Positions 24,606 to 31,594 of a DNA stretch of 64,000 nt are shown piece by piece; within the stretch, counting starts at the first letter, position 1; the number at the start of each line of letters is the position of its first letter. This stretch comes from Enorma massiliensis phI (GTDB lineage: Bacteria > Actinomycetota > Coriobacteriia > Coriobacteriales > Coriobacteriaceae): the NCBI RefSeq assembly GCF_000311845.1, contig NZ_HE978574.1:238737-302736 (forward strand). The letters are read 5' to 3'. A program made the translations under genes and the position numbers. The notes under the pieces are model-generated. The model saw only the letters and a list, made by a program, of their open reading frames with translations. It ran no database searches and was not told where the DNA came from.

Positions 24606-25745
24606 ATGCAGCAAGTTGAGCATGCAGATGGCCGGCTCTACGACGCGTCGCTTGTCGGTCGGATTCGTGAGCGAGAGTATACGGGGGAGGTTTATGGAGT
24701 CGAAACGCTCTTTAAGCCGGTGCCCGATGTGGACGAGGAGCATGTTGTCGACCCGCGCCTGGAAACTGTTATGGAGAAGAAGCGCAAGATGTTCTCCGAG
24801 CGCGCTCAGGCAGGATGGCGGCTTTCCAACGAGCGCTACCGTCCCGATAAGGTGACATACGACCTCACGACGACGGACGTTGGCGTAGACGAACGGCTCA
24901 TTCCCATCGACGACGATCATCTCATTGATATCTACATATATCGCGCCGAGGGAGCGCCGCAGAATTGTCCCGTGATGATTTATCTGCATGGCGGCGGTTT
25001 TACGGCGGGTGACATGCGTTTGTACGCCAACCAAATGAAGCTCGTTGCGGAGCTTTCGGGGGCGGTCGCAATTTTCCCTGAGTATCGTCTCGCGCCGGAG
25101 TGCCCGTTCCCTGGACCGATTGATGATGCGTGGGGTACCGTGCGCTGGGTGTACAAGCATGCTGCCGAGCTGGGCGTCGATCCAGAGGGCATCATGGTCG
25201 CTGGAGATTCGGCAGGCGGTTCGCTCACCGCGGCGTGCGTGCAGAGGGATCTCGAGCGCATGGCATCAGGGGCGGAGCGCATTATCAAAAAGATCGTTGG
25301 CATCTATCCTGGGTGGGATCTTCGCGATTGGCGTACGCTGGACGAATATACCTGGTCGTACGATGAGTATCCGGTTCGCGAGGATCAGTTCGAGCTTGTG
25401 AAGAGCCGCATCGAACGTATTCGCAGCGGCGTGGAGGGGAGCGAGACCTCTTCTTCTAATCTGTATCTGCAGGGTAAGACTACGTCGGATAATCCGCTTG
25501 TGAATGTTGCGGCAGCGTCCGACGAGGTGCTCGAGCAGTTTCCTGAGGTGCTCGCCATCTCGTCGGAATACGACTACCTTCGCGTGGGGACCGACCACCT
25601 GGTGAAGCGCATGCAGGACCTGGGTGTGAAGGTTCGCAACATGCGCTACTGCGGCTGTGATCATGGATTCTTCGATATGCTTGGAACCTATGTCCAAGCC
25701 GAGGAGCTCTGCCAAACGCTGGCGGACGAGTTGAAGCCCCTGTAA
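24606..25745 (+). CDS. HSL-family alpha/beta hydrolase (acetyl-esterase-like)
   Basis: The 379-residue enzyme has the oxyanion motif HGGG at 128-131 and the nucleophile elbow GDSAGG with Ser202. The catalytic His is probably in CGCDHGFFDML near residue 355 and the acid in SSEYDYLR. These identify a hormone-sensitive-lipase/Aes-type carboxylesterase. The N-terminal ~100 residues form the usual cap. AAGGAGG precedes the ATG, 24 bases after the PTS gene, so the two are cotranscribed. In this place it may remove acyl groups from an imported sugar phosphate; that is inference. No signal peptide is seen, so it should be cytoplasmic. Confidence 0.87.
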   Translation: MQQVEHADGRLYDASLVGRIREREYTGEVYGVETLFKPVPDVDEEHVVDPRLETVMEKKRKMFSERAQAGWRLSNERYRPDKVTYDLTTTDVGVDERLIPIDDDHLIDIYIYRAEGAPQNCPVMIYLHGGGFTAGDMRLYANQMKLVAELSGAVAIFPEYRLAPECPFPGPIDDAWGTVRWVYKHAAELGVDPEGIMVAGDSAGGSLTAACVQRDLERMASGAERIIKKIVGIYPGWDLRDWRTLDEYTWSYDEYPVREDQFELVKSRIERIRSGVEGSETSSSNLYLQGKTTSDNPLVNVAAASDEVLEQFPEVLAISSEYDYLRVGTDHLVKRMQDLGVKVRNMRYCGCDHGFFDMLGTYVQAEELCQTLADELKPL

Positions 25746-25750
25746 TCGCG

Positions 25751-25784
25751 CGGGTGTCGCCTATGGGTGACACCCGCTTTTTGC
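25751..25784 (+). terminator. Terminator between esterase and aldolase genes
   Basis: GCGGGTGTC pairs with GACACCCGC (25769-25777) around a 10-base loop and is followed by TTTTTGC. Because the aldolase follows only 49 bases later with no clear promoter, this is probably partial and sets aldolase level. Confidence 0.75.
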
Positions 25785-25832
25785 TTGGGTTTATTCGGCG
25801 TGGTTGGTGCATTGCAAGAAAGGTTGGCTACC

Positions 25833-26666
25833 ATGCTTGTTTCGATGGTTCAGATGCTGCGCGATGCTCGTGAGCAGGGATACTGCGTACCCGCTCTGGG
25901 GTGCGGGAACGAGCATCAGGCGCGTGCTTGTATCGCGGCGGCCGAGCAGGCTTCTTCGCCGCTTATCCTGTTGGTAATTTACGAGGTGGTCCCCTCGTTC
26001 GAGACGATTGGCAGGGGCGTACTCCGCGTGGCAGAAGAGGCGAGCGTTCCGGTATCGGTTATTCTCGACCATGGAAAAACGTTCGAGCAGGTCATGCATG
26101 CCATTAGGCTTGGATTTCCCGATGTGATGCTCGATTGCTCAGCGCTACCTTATGAGGAGAACGCGATCCGCATGCGCGAAGTGGTGCGGGTTGCCCATGC
26201 GGTTGGCGTGGGCGTTGAGGCTGAGTTCGGCCATGTGGGCATGGGGCTCGGCACGGGCGAGACGGCGGACCATAGCGTGTATACCGATCCCGATGAAGCG
26301 GTGCGCTTCGTTTCGGAGACGGGGGTTGATGCGCTCGCGGTATCTATCGGTACGGCCCATGGAGCCTACGAGGGAACTCCCGAGTTGCAATTTGGTTTGC
26401 TCGCCGAGCTGAGAGAGAAGGTGCGGGTGCCGCTCGTGTTGCATGGAGGCTCGGGGTCGGGCGAGGAAAACCTACGGAACGCTTGTCGTATGGGTGTGGC
26501 GAAACTCAACATCGCCCATGACTTATATTGCGGGACCCTCCGTGCCCTTGAGGATGCAGATTTTACGGGTAACGGAGCCTATGACCTCTATAACGTGGTT
26601 TTCCATGGCATCGAGGCGGCTGCAGCTCACGCAATTGACATCTGCGGCTCTGCTGGCAAGGTATAG
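25833..26666 (+). CDS. Class II (zinc) ketose-phosphate aldolase family protein
   Basis: This 277-residue TIM-barrel protein is of the FbaA/GatY/IolJ family. Metal and catalytic residues are in SVILDHGKT (Asp, His), VEAEFGHVG (Glu, His), SIGTAHGAY (His) and LVLHGGSGSG (His, phosphate-binding Gly/Ser). It lacks the extra C-terminal region of long FbaA enzymes. Related enzymes cleave fructose- or tagatose-bisphosphate, or a keto-deoxy-gluconate phosphate in inositol breakdown. No kinase is present in the cluster, so the substrate must already carry its phosphates or be a monophosphate. ATG 25833 follows AAGAAAGG. Confidence 0.85.
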   Translation: MLVSMVQMLRDAREQGYCVPALGCGNEHQARACIAAAEQASSPLILLVIYEVVPSFETIGRGVLRVAEEASVPVSVILDHGKTFEQVMHAIRLGFPDVMLDCSALPYEENAIRMREVVRVAHAVGVGVEAEFGHVGMGLGTGETADHSVYTDPDEAVRFVSETGVDALAVSIGTAHGAYEGTPELQFGLLAELREKVRVPLVLHGGSGSGEENLRNACRMGVAKLNIAHDLYCGTLRALEDADFTGNGAYDLYNVVFHGIEAAAAHAIDICGSAGKV

Positions 26667-26706
26667 GGCATCGCTTGCATGTCCTTGAATCGGAGGATGG
26701 CTCTTA

Positions 26707-26764
26707 CATGCCGTTTTACGCAATAAGAGCCAATTTTCGCCTTCTTATTGCGTAATTCGGCATG
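26707..26764. repeat. 58-bp palindromic repeat, copy B
   Basis: This is nearly identical to the element at 21488-21545, including the loop GAGCCAATTTTCGCCTTC and the flanks CTCTTACATGCC and GGCATGGAAGTTTA. Two point differences are visible in the left arm region. Confidence 0.9.
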
Positions 26765-26795
26765 GAAGTTTACTCAGAGCGCAAAGCTGGGCACA

Positions 26796-26879
26796 CCGAG
26801 CTGGGTCTGTCGAGCCGTGCCCGCCAATCTGGGCCCGCCGAGCTGGGTCTGTCGAGCCGCGCCCGCCAATCTGGGCCCG
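26796..26879. repeat. Two 42-bp tandem units
   Basis: Units 26796-26837 and 26838-26879 begin CCGAGCTGGGTCTGTCGAGC and differ at one base. A partial unit precedes them and CCGAGC restarts a third. No gene is evident; every frame is open because of the composition. Confidence 0.9.
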
Positions 26880-26930
26880 CCGAGCGAGAAACATGCGACG
26901 AAGGCCGGCAGGGACTAAACAGGGCACGAA

Positions 26931-26968
26931 GCAAAAGGCCGCGCCAGCGAGTTGTTGCTGGCGCGGCC
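26931..26968 (-). terminator. Terminator of the M32 carboxypeptidase gene
   Basis: Read on the minus strand, GGCCGCGCCAGC pairs perfectly with GCTGGCGCGGCC across an 8-base loop and is followed by TTTTGCTT. It lies 8 bases past the stop codon. Confidence 0.85.
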
Positions 26969-26975
26969 GGATCCT

Positions 26976-28484
26976 CTACAGCCCGTATAGCTCGCTGAAT
27001 TTCTTTTGCAGATAATCGCAATAGAACGTGGCGTCAAACGGAGCGCCGCATGCGTTCAGGATGAGCTCGGGCGCGTCCTTCCCCGCGCCCCAGCGCCAGA
27101 TTTTATCGCGCAGCCAGGTGCGCACGGGCGCAAGGTCGCCTGCGGCGCAGGCGGCATCAACATCCACACCGTCCGCCGCCATGGCGGGTACCATCTGCGC
27201 TCCATAGGCGCTTCCAAGCGCGTAACTCGGGAAGTACCCGAAGCTTCCGCCCGACCAGTGCGTGTCCTGCAGGCAGCCATCCGTGTCATTCGGCACGTCA
27301 AGCCCCAGGTACGTACGGGTAAACTGCGCCCAGAGCTCAGGGATGTCGCGTGCGGTTGCCTCGCCTGTGAAGAGCATCCGCTCGATGTCATAGCGCACCA
27401 TGATATGCAGCGGGTAGGTGAGCTCATCGGCTTCGGTGCGAATGAGCTGCGGCAGCGCGATGTTTGCCGCGCGGTAAAGCTGGTCCTCCGAGACGCTTCC
27501 ATACGCCTCGGGAACGTGCTTGCGCAGCACGGCGAGAAGCGGGCCCATAAATGCGCGCGAGCGTCCGACGATGTTCTCAAAGAATCTCGACTGGCTTTCG
27601 TGGATGCCCATGGTGGAGCCGGTGCCCAAGCAGGTGTAGGCGTACGCGGGATCGATGTTCTGCTCGTAAATGGCGTGGCCAGCCTCGTGGATGACCGAGA
27701 ACACGTTGCTGAGCAGGTTGTTTTCGTAGATGTGCGTCGTGATGCGCACGTCGCCGGGCGCCATGCCGTTGGTGAAGGGGTGCTCGACGCAATCGAGAAC
27801 GGAGGCTTCGGGATCAAGGCCCACGATGTCCGTGAGCTCGCGAGCGATGGCAAGCTGCACGGATTCCGGCACGCGGGCGGTGAGGAACGGCGCCTCGGGC
27901 TGGGGACGCTTTCCTACCTCGTGCACAAGTGGCACGACGGTAGCCTTGACCTGGTCGAAGAACCGATCATAGGCGGCCGAGTCCATGCCGCGCTCGTATT
28001 GATCGAGCCATACATCGTAAGGGTCGCGCGTCGAATCGATGCAGGCGGCCTGGCGCTTAAGCGCGGCGAGGATGCGATCGATGTACGGGGCGAACGATTC
28101 CCAGTCGTTCGCGAGCTTCGCTTTGTGCCAGACAGCGTTCGCTTCGCTGGTGAGCTTCGACCACGCTGCAGCCTCTTCGGTGGGGATGGCAACTGCCTCG
28201 CGCTGCTCGCGGGCGAGGACGCGAAGCTCGGTTGCCGTTTGCTCGTCGAGTTCTCCGGCGGCTGCCGCCTCTTTGAGCTGGGCAATTAGTTCTTGCGCCG
28301 AAGCACTGGTAAGCGCTTCATGGTATTCGCCGGCAAGTGCACCCATGGCCTCCGCGCGCGCGGGTGCGCCCTTCGGCGGCGCCTTGGTTTCCCCGTCGAA
28401 TTCCAGGATGCCCATAAGGTAGGTGCGCAGCCACAGATCGCGCTCGAGGCGTTTGAGCTGCTGGACGCTTGAATTGTTTGCCAT
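26976..28484 (-). CDS. M32 family carboxypeptidase (Taq-type)
   Basis: The 502-residue protein has the HEXXH zinc motif in VIHEAGHAIYEQ, the family-typical MGIHESQSRFFEN glutamate segment and GTGSTMG just before it. The length matches thermostable carboxypeptidase 1. The enzyme removes C-terminal residues from peptides in the cytoplasm. The ATG at 28484 has AAAGGA upstream; the 26 upstream codons that are open have no site. It stands alone between a terminator and a regulatory-gene relic. Confidence 0.92.
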   Translation of the reverse strand: MANNSSVQQLKRLERDLWLRTYLMGILEFDGETKAPPKGAPARAEAMGALAGEYHEALTSASAQELIAQLKEAAAAGELDEQTATELRVLAREQREAVAIPTEEAAAWSKLTSEANAVWHKAKLANDWESFAPYIDRILAALKRQAACIDSTRDPYDVWLDQYERGMDSAAYDRFFDQVKATVVPLVHEVGKRPQPEAPFLTARVPESVQLAIARELTDIVGLDPEASVLDCVEHPFTNGMAPGDVRITTHIYENNLLSNVFSVIHEAGHAIYEQNIDPAYAYTCLGTGSTMGIHESQSRFFENIVGRSRAFMGPLLAVLRKHVPEAYGSVSEDQLYRAANIALPQLIRTEADELTYPLHIMVRYDIERMLFTGEATARDIPELWAQFTRTYLGLDVPNDTDGCLQDTHWSGGSFGYFPSYALGSAYGAQMVPAMAADGVDVDAACAAGDLAPVRTWLRDKIWRWGAGKDAPELILNACGAPFDATFYCDYLQKKFSELYGL

Positions 28485-28554
28485 GACAATCCTTTCAGGA
28501 AGATGTGCCGAGCTTTGCAGCAGTGTACTTCGACGCGACTGCCGAGCCAAGCCA

Positions 28555-28734
28555 CTATGCAAGCCCGAGTGTCTTGAGCCCTTGGTCAGTCAACTGATAG
28601 GCTGCTGGCCGGGCCGAAGTTTTTCGCAACAGGTTTTCCGCGCTGAGCGAGGTGAGTAACCTGCGCGCTGTGGCCTGCGATGCCTTCAAGTGCCGGCTTT
28701 TCCCGCATATAAATTGACGAAAACGTGAGAATTG
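28555..28734 (-). pseudogene. Relic of a winged-helix DNA-binding domain
   Basis: On the minus strand, a frame with no start codon reads CGKSRHLKASQATARRLL, then TSLSAENLLRK, then AAYQLTDQGLKTLGLA and a stop. This looks like the C-terminal winged helix found in Fic- or MarR-like proteins (a helix with SQATARRLL, then a basic wing). A TGA closes the frame at 28735-28737, so only ~59 codons remain. It lies upstream of the M32 gene and divergent from the amidase gene. I judge it a gene remnant; the parent family is uncertain. Confidence 0.4.
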
Positions 28735-28786
28735 TCACTAGCATGGGCATCCTGTGCTAGCATGATGCGCCTCTGTGTTGTCTATC

Positions 28787-28828
28787 AGGGGAGATGACAT
28801 GGAAGAAAGGGGGGATGACATGGAAGAA
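28787..28828 (+). repeat. 21-bp tandem duplication of ribosome site and start codon
   Basis: AGGGGAGATGACATGGAAGAA (28787-28807) is followed at once by AGGGGGGATGACATGGAAGAA (28808-28828). Each unit carries a ribosome site and an in-frame ATG (28799 and 28820), so the amidase gene has two equivalent starts seven codons apart. Confidence 0.95.
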
Positions 28829-29956
28829 CAGGCGAAGCCGAGTAAATCGGGTCGCGCGAGAAAGATCGTTGTCCGCGTGCTCATCGCGCTCGTTGCACTC
28901 GTCGTCCTTGCGGTGGCGGGCATTGCATTCATGTTCCGCAATGAAATCGCGACCGTGGCATCCATCAAGAAGGTGAACGATTACCCCTTCTACACCATGA
29001 CCTACGAGGGCGATTACGGCATTGACGAGTTCATAGCCCAGGGAGGCGCTTCCAGCGATGCCGAGCTCATCGGGTTCGTCGTGCAGCATCTCATGAAAGG
29101 GCTTCCCATAACGATCGAGCTGCCCGACCTCGCGTGCTCGACGTTCAACGCTACCACGTCAGAAGGCGACGCAATCTTTGGCCGTAACTTCGACCTGAGC
29201 TATTCGCCGAGCATGCTGGTGCGCACCGATCCGGCGGATGGCTACGCATCGATTTCCATGGTTAACCTAGGATTCCTTGGCTACGGTGAAGACAAGTTGC
29301 CGGATTCTCCCACTTCGAGCATCACGGCGCTTGCAGCCCCTTACGCGCCGCTTGATGGCGTGAACGAAGCTGGCCTGGCCGTGGGGGTGCTGCTCATCGA
29401 CACCGATCCCACTAATCAGCAAACCGACAGGGTGGACATCACAACTACGACGGCCATCCGCCTTATGCTCGATAAGTGCGCGACGGTAGACGAAGCGCTT
29501 GACCTGCTTGAGCAGTACGACATGCATTCGAGTGCCAACAGCTGCTACCACTTCCAGATTGCCGATGCCTCGGGCGATACCGTGGTGGTCGAGTATGTTG
29601 ATAACGAGATGTCGGTTCTCGACCCCGACGACGTGACTACTGCGGGCCAGCCCGCTGCGGGCACCACGTACATGGCGGCTACGAACTTCCTGCTCACGCC
29701 CGGTGAGTATGATTTCGGAACGGGCCAGGACCGTTACCAGATTGTGACTGAGGGGCTTGGGGCGACGGACGGCGTTCTTTCCGAGGATGAGGCCATGAGC
29801 CTTCTCGCCGCGTGCTCGCAGGAGCCGCATATCAATAGCCGTGGGGAGGAGAGCCAGACGCAATGGTCGGTGGTGTATAACCTCGACAAGCAGAGCGCGA
29901 CCATTGCCATTGGACGAGATTACGAGAATGTCTACGAGGTGAGCCTGCGCGAGTAG
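28799..29956 (+). CDS. Membrane-anchored Ntn-hydrolase, linear amide C-N hydrolase family
   Basis: The product has ~385 residues. A basic N-terminus is followed by one transmembrane helix (residues ~24-46), then an extracytoplasmic domain. DLACSTFNATTSEGDAIFGR with NFD (Cys113, Asn130, Asp132) matches the processing site and pocket of choloylglycine hydrolase/penicillin V acylase relatives. The Cys is internal, so it would become the N-terminal nucleophile only after self-cleavage. Bile-salt hydrolase activity cannot be claimed, because close BSH proteins start at the Cys and lack an anchor. Two start codons are possible owing to the 21-bp duplication. It is followed by two GGGGC/GCCCC hairpins. 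Confidence 0.75.
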   Translation: MEERGDDMEEQAKPSKSGRARKIVVRVLIALVALVVLAVAGIAFMFRNEIATVASIKKVNDYPFYTMTYEGDYGIDEFIAQGGASSDAELIGFVVQHLMKGLPITIELPDLACSTFNATTSEGDAIFGRNFDLSYSPSMLVRTDPADGYASISMVNLGFLGYGEDKLPDSPTSSITALAAPYAPLDGVNEAGLAVGVLLIDTDPTNQQTDRVDITTTTAIRLMLDKCATVDEALDLLEQYDMHSSANSCYHFQIADASGDTVVVEYVDNEMSVLDPDDVTTAGQPAAGTTYMAATNFLLTPGEYDFGTGQDRYQIVTEGLGATDGVLSEDEAMSLLAACSQEPHINSRGEESQTQWSVVYNLDKQSATIAIGRDYENVYEVSLRE

Positions 29957-29988
29957 GGGCATTCGCCCCGACCGGGGGCATTCGCCCC
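29956..29988. repeat. Duplicated small hairpin after the amidase stop
   Basis: GGGGCATTCGCCCC occurs at 29956-29969, its first base being the last base of the stop codon, and again at 29975-29988. Each is a 5-bp stem with an ATTC loop. They may act in mRNA 3'-end stability; no T-run follows. Confidence 0.8.
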
Positions 29989-30026
29989 GCCGGCGTTGCG
30001 AGCTGAGCACACCGCATTCCGCATAA

Positions 30027-30060
30027 TTGCACGTGGGAGGCGCACCCGTTGTGCTATCAT
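30027..30060 (+). promoter_or_regulatory. Probable pheST promoter
   Basis: TGCTATCAT (30052-30060) is an extended -10 box (TGnTATCAT). TTGCAC (30027-30032) is upstream but at 22 bases, too far for an ideal spacing. It precedes the T-box leader by ~45 bases. Confidence 0.4.
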
Positions 30061-30104
30061 TTCGACCAACGCGTTGACGGAGAGGGTTGCACCCGCCGCG
30101 TCGC

Positions 30105-30380
30105 CGTTCAGAGAGGGTGGGTCACCGGCTGAAAGCCCGCCTGCGGAGGCAAGGATGCAGCGTTCACTCCCGAGTAGCGACCTGAACGGCCGCGTGGCAG
30201 ATGTGCGAGACAGATGTACCCGGCACAACTGTCTCATTGCGCTGAGTAGGGAAGCCGCCGCCTGGGCGACATCAGGCTAAAGAGGGTATGCGGGGCACGA
30301 CATCCCGCAGCCAACCAAGGTGGTACCGCGGAATTGCATCCGTCCTTGAGCAGAGTGAGCTCGAGGGCGGATTTTTCTTT
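30105..30380 (+). promoter_or_regulatory. T-box riboswitch leader of pheST (tRNA-Phe sensing)
   Basis: The basal stem I pairs CGTTCAG (30105-30111) with CTGAACG (30182-30188). Near its 3' side, TTC at 30163-30165 followed by ACTCCCGAGTAGCGA sits where the specifier codon belongs, which fits phenylalanine and the AGTA motif. The invariant T-box AACCAAGGTGGTACCGCGG is at 30313-30331. The terminator pairs ATCCGTCCTTGAGC with GCTCGAGGGCGGAT and ends in TTTTTCTTTT. Uncharged tRNA-Phe should pair with the specifier and the T-box and allow readthrough into pheS. A tRNA-Phe gene lies in this window at 54177. Confidence 0.93.
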
Positions 30381-30439
30381 TCGTCTCGGGCGATGTTCCA
30401 GAGACCTCGAGCACCGGGAGATTTCGAAAGGGGAAGTAC

Positions 30440-31516
30440 ATGGGTCTGATTGACGATCTCGATGCGTTGCAGGCGCGCGCGCAGGAGATGATTGCCGCCG
30501 CGACAGATGCGAAAAAGCTTGAAGAGGCACGCGTGGCGCTCCTCGGCCGAAAGGGCGAGATCACGCAGATTATGCACATGATGGGCAAGGTTGCGCCTGA
30601 AGAGCGCCCGGTGCTCGGCAAGCGCGCGAACGAGCTGCGTCGCATGGCCGAGAGCCTCATCGAGCACGCTGCCGGCGACCTCAAGCGCCAGGCTATGCGC
30701 GAGCTCATGGCCACCGAATCCGTGGACGTGACGCTTCCGGGGGCGCGCCCGACCATCGGTCATGCCCACCTCATCAACCAGATCAAAGAGGAGATCGAGG
30801 ACGTGTTCTGCGGTATCGGCTATACCGTCGAATCGGGCCCCCAGGTGGAGACCTCGTACTATAACTTCACTGCGCTGAACGCCCCGATGGACCATCCGAG
30901 CCGTTCCGCGCGCGATACGTTCTACGTGGTGGACAACGCGCCCGGATCCGTGGCGCACCCCGAGCAGCACGCGCACGGCGAGTCCGACGTGCTCCTGCGC
31001 ACCCAGACGTCCGGCGCGCAGATTCATATCATGGAGCATCAGAAGCCGCCCATCTATGCCATCGTTCCCGGCACCGTGTACCGCCCGGATACCGCCGACG
31101 CCTGCCATCTTCCCCAGTTCAACCAGGTCGAGGGCATCGTGGTGGACGAGGGCATTACGTTCGGCGACCTCAAGGGCACGCTGGACTACTTCGCGCGCGC
31201 GATGTTCGGTGAGGACCGCCAGACGCGCTATCGCCCGCATTTCTTCCCCTTCACCGAGCCGAGCTGCGAGCTCGACGTTTCTTGCCACGTCTGCGGGGGC
31301 AAGGGTTGCAGCTTCTGCAAGCACAGCGGTTGGATCGAGATTCTCGGTTGCGGCATGATCGACCCGAACGTGCTTATCAACTGCGGCGTCGATCCCGACC
31401 GTTATACCGGCTTCGCGTTTGGCATCGGCGTGGAGCGCGTTGCGGCGCTCCGGTACGATCTGCCCGACCTGCGCACGCTCATGACCGGAGACATGCGCTT
31501 CTTGGAGCAGTTCTAA
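30440..31516 (+). CDS. pheS: Phenylalanyl-tRNA synthetase alpha subunit
   Basis: The 358-residue protein has an N-terminal coiled coil (~1-80) and the class II catalytic core. Motif 2 is RYRPHFFPFTEPSCELDV (near residue 265), with motif 3 GIGVERVAALRYDLPDLR near 330-350. A four-cysteine insertion (CHVCGGKGCSFCK, just after motif 2) resembles the zinc-knuckle insert of several actinobacterial and clostridial PheS proteins. GAAAGGGG precedes the ATG. It forms the heterotetramer with PheT and is controlled by the T-box leader. Confidence 0.96.
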   Translation: MGLIDDLDALQARAQEMIAAATDAKKLEEARVALLGRKGEITQIMHMMGKVAPEERPVLGKRANELRRMAESLIEHAAGDLKRQAMRELMATESVDVTLPGARPTIGHAHLINQIKEEIEDVFCGIGYTVESGPQVETSYYNFTALNAPMDHPSRSARDTFYVVDNAPGSVAHPEQHAHGESDVLLRTQTSGAQIHIMEHQKPPIYAIVPGTVYRPDTADACHLPQFNQVEGIVVDEGITFGDLKGTLDYFARAMFGEDRQTRYRPHFFPFTEPSCELDVSCHVCGGKGCSFCKHSGWIEILGCGMIDPNVLINCGVDPDRYTGFAFGIGVERVAALRYDLPDLRTLMTGDMRFLEQF

Positions 31517-31594
31517 ACCGAGCAGTACCGCAGGTGAGGGGCTGGCAAGTCCTGTCGCCCCGTTGTCACCATTGTTACGCAGAAGGAGAATGCA

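Noticed and set aside
28799-29956. Direct call as bile salt hydrolase
   Set aside because: The nucleophile is internal, a membrane anchor precedes it, and BSH-specific pocket residues could not be confirmed; only the broader amidase family is supported.
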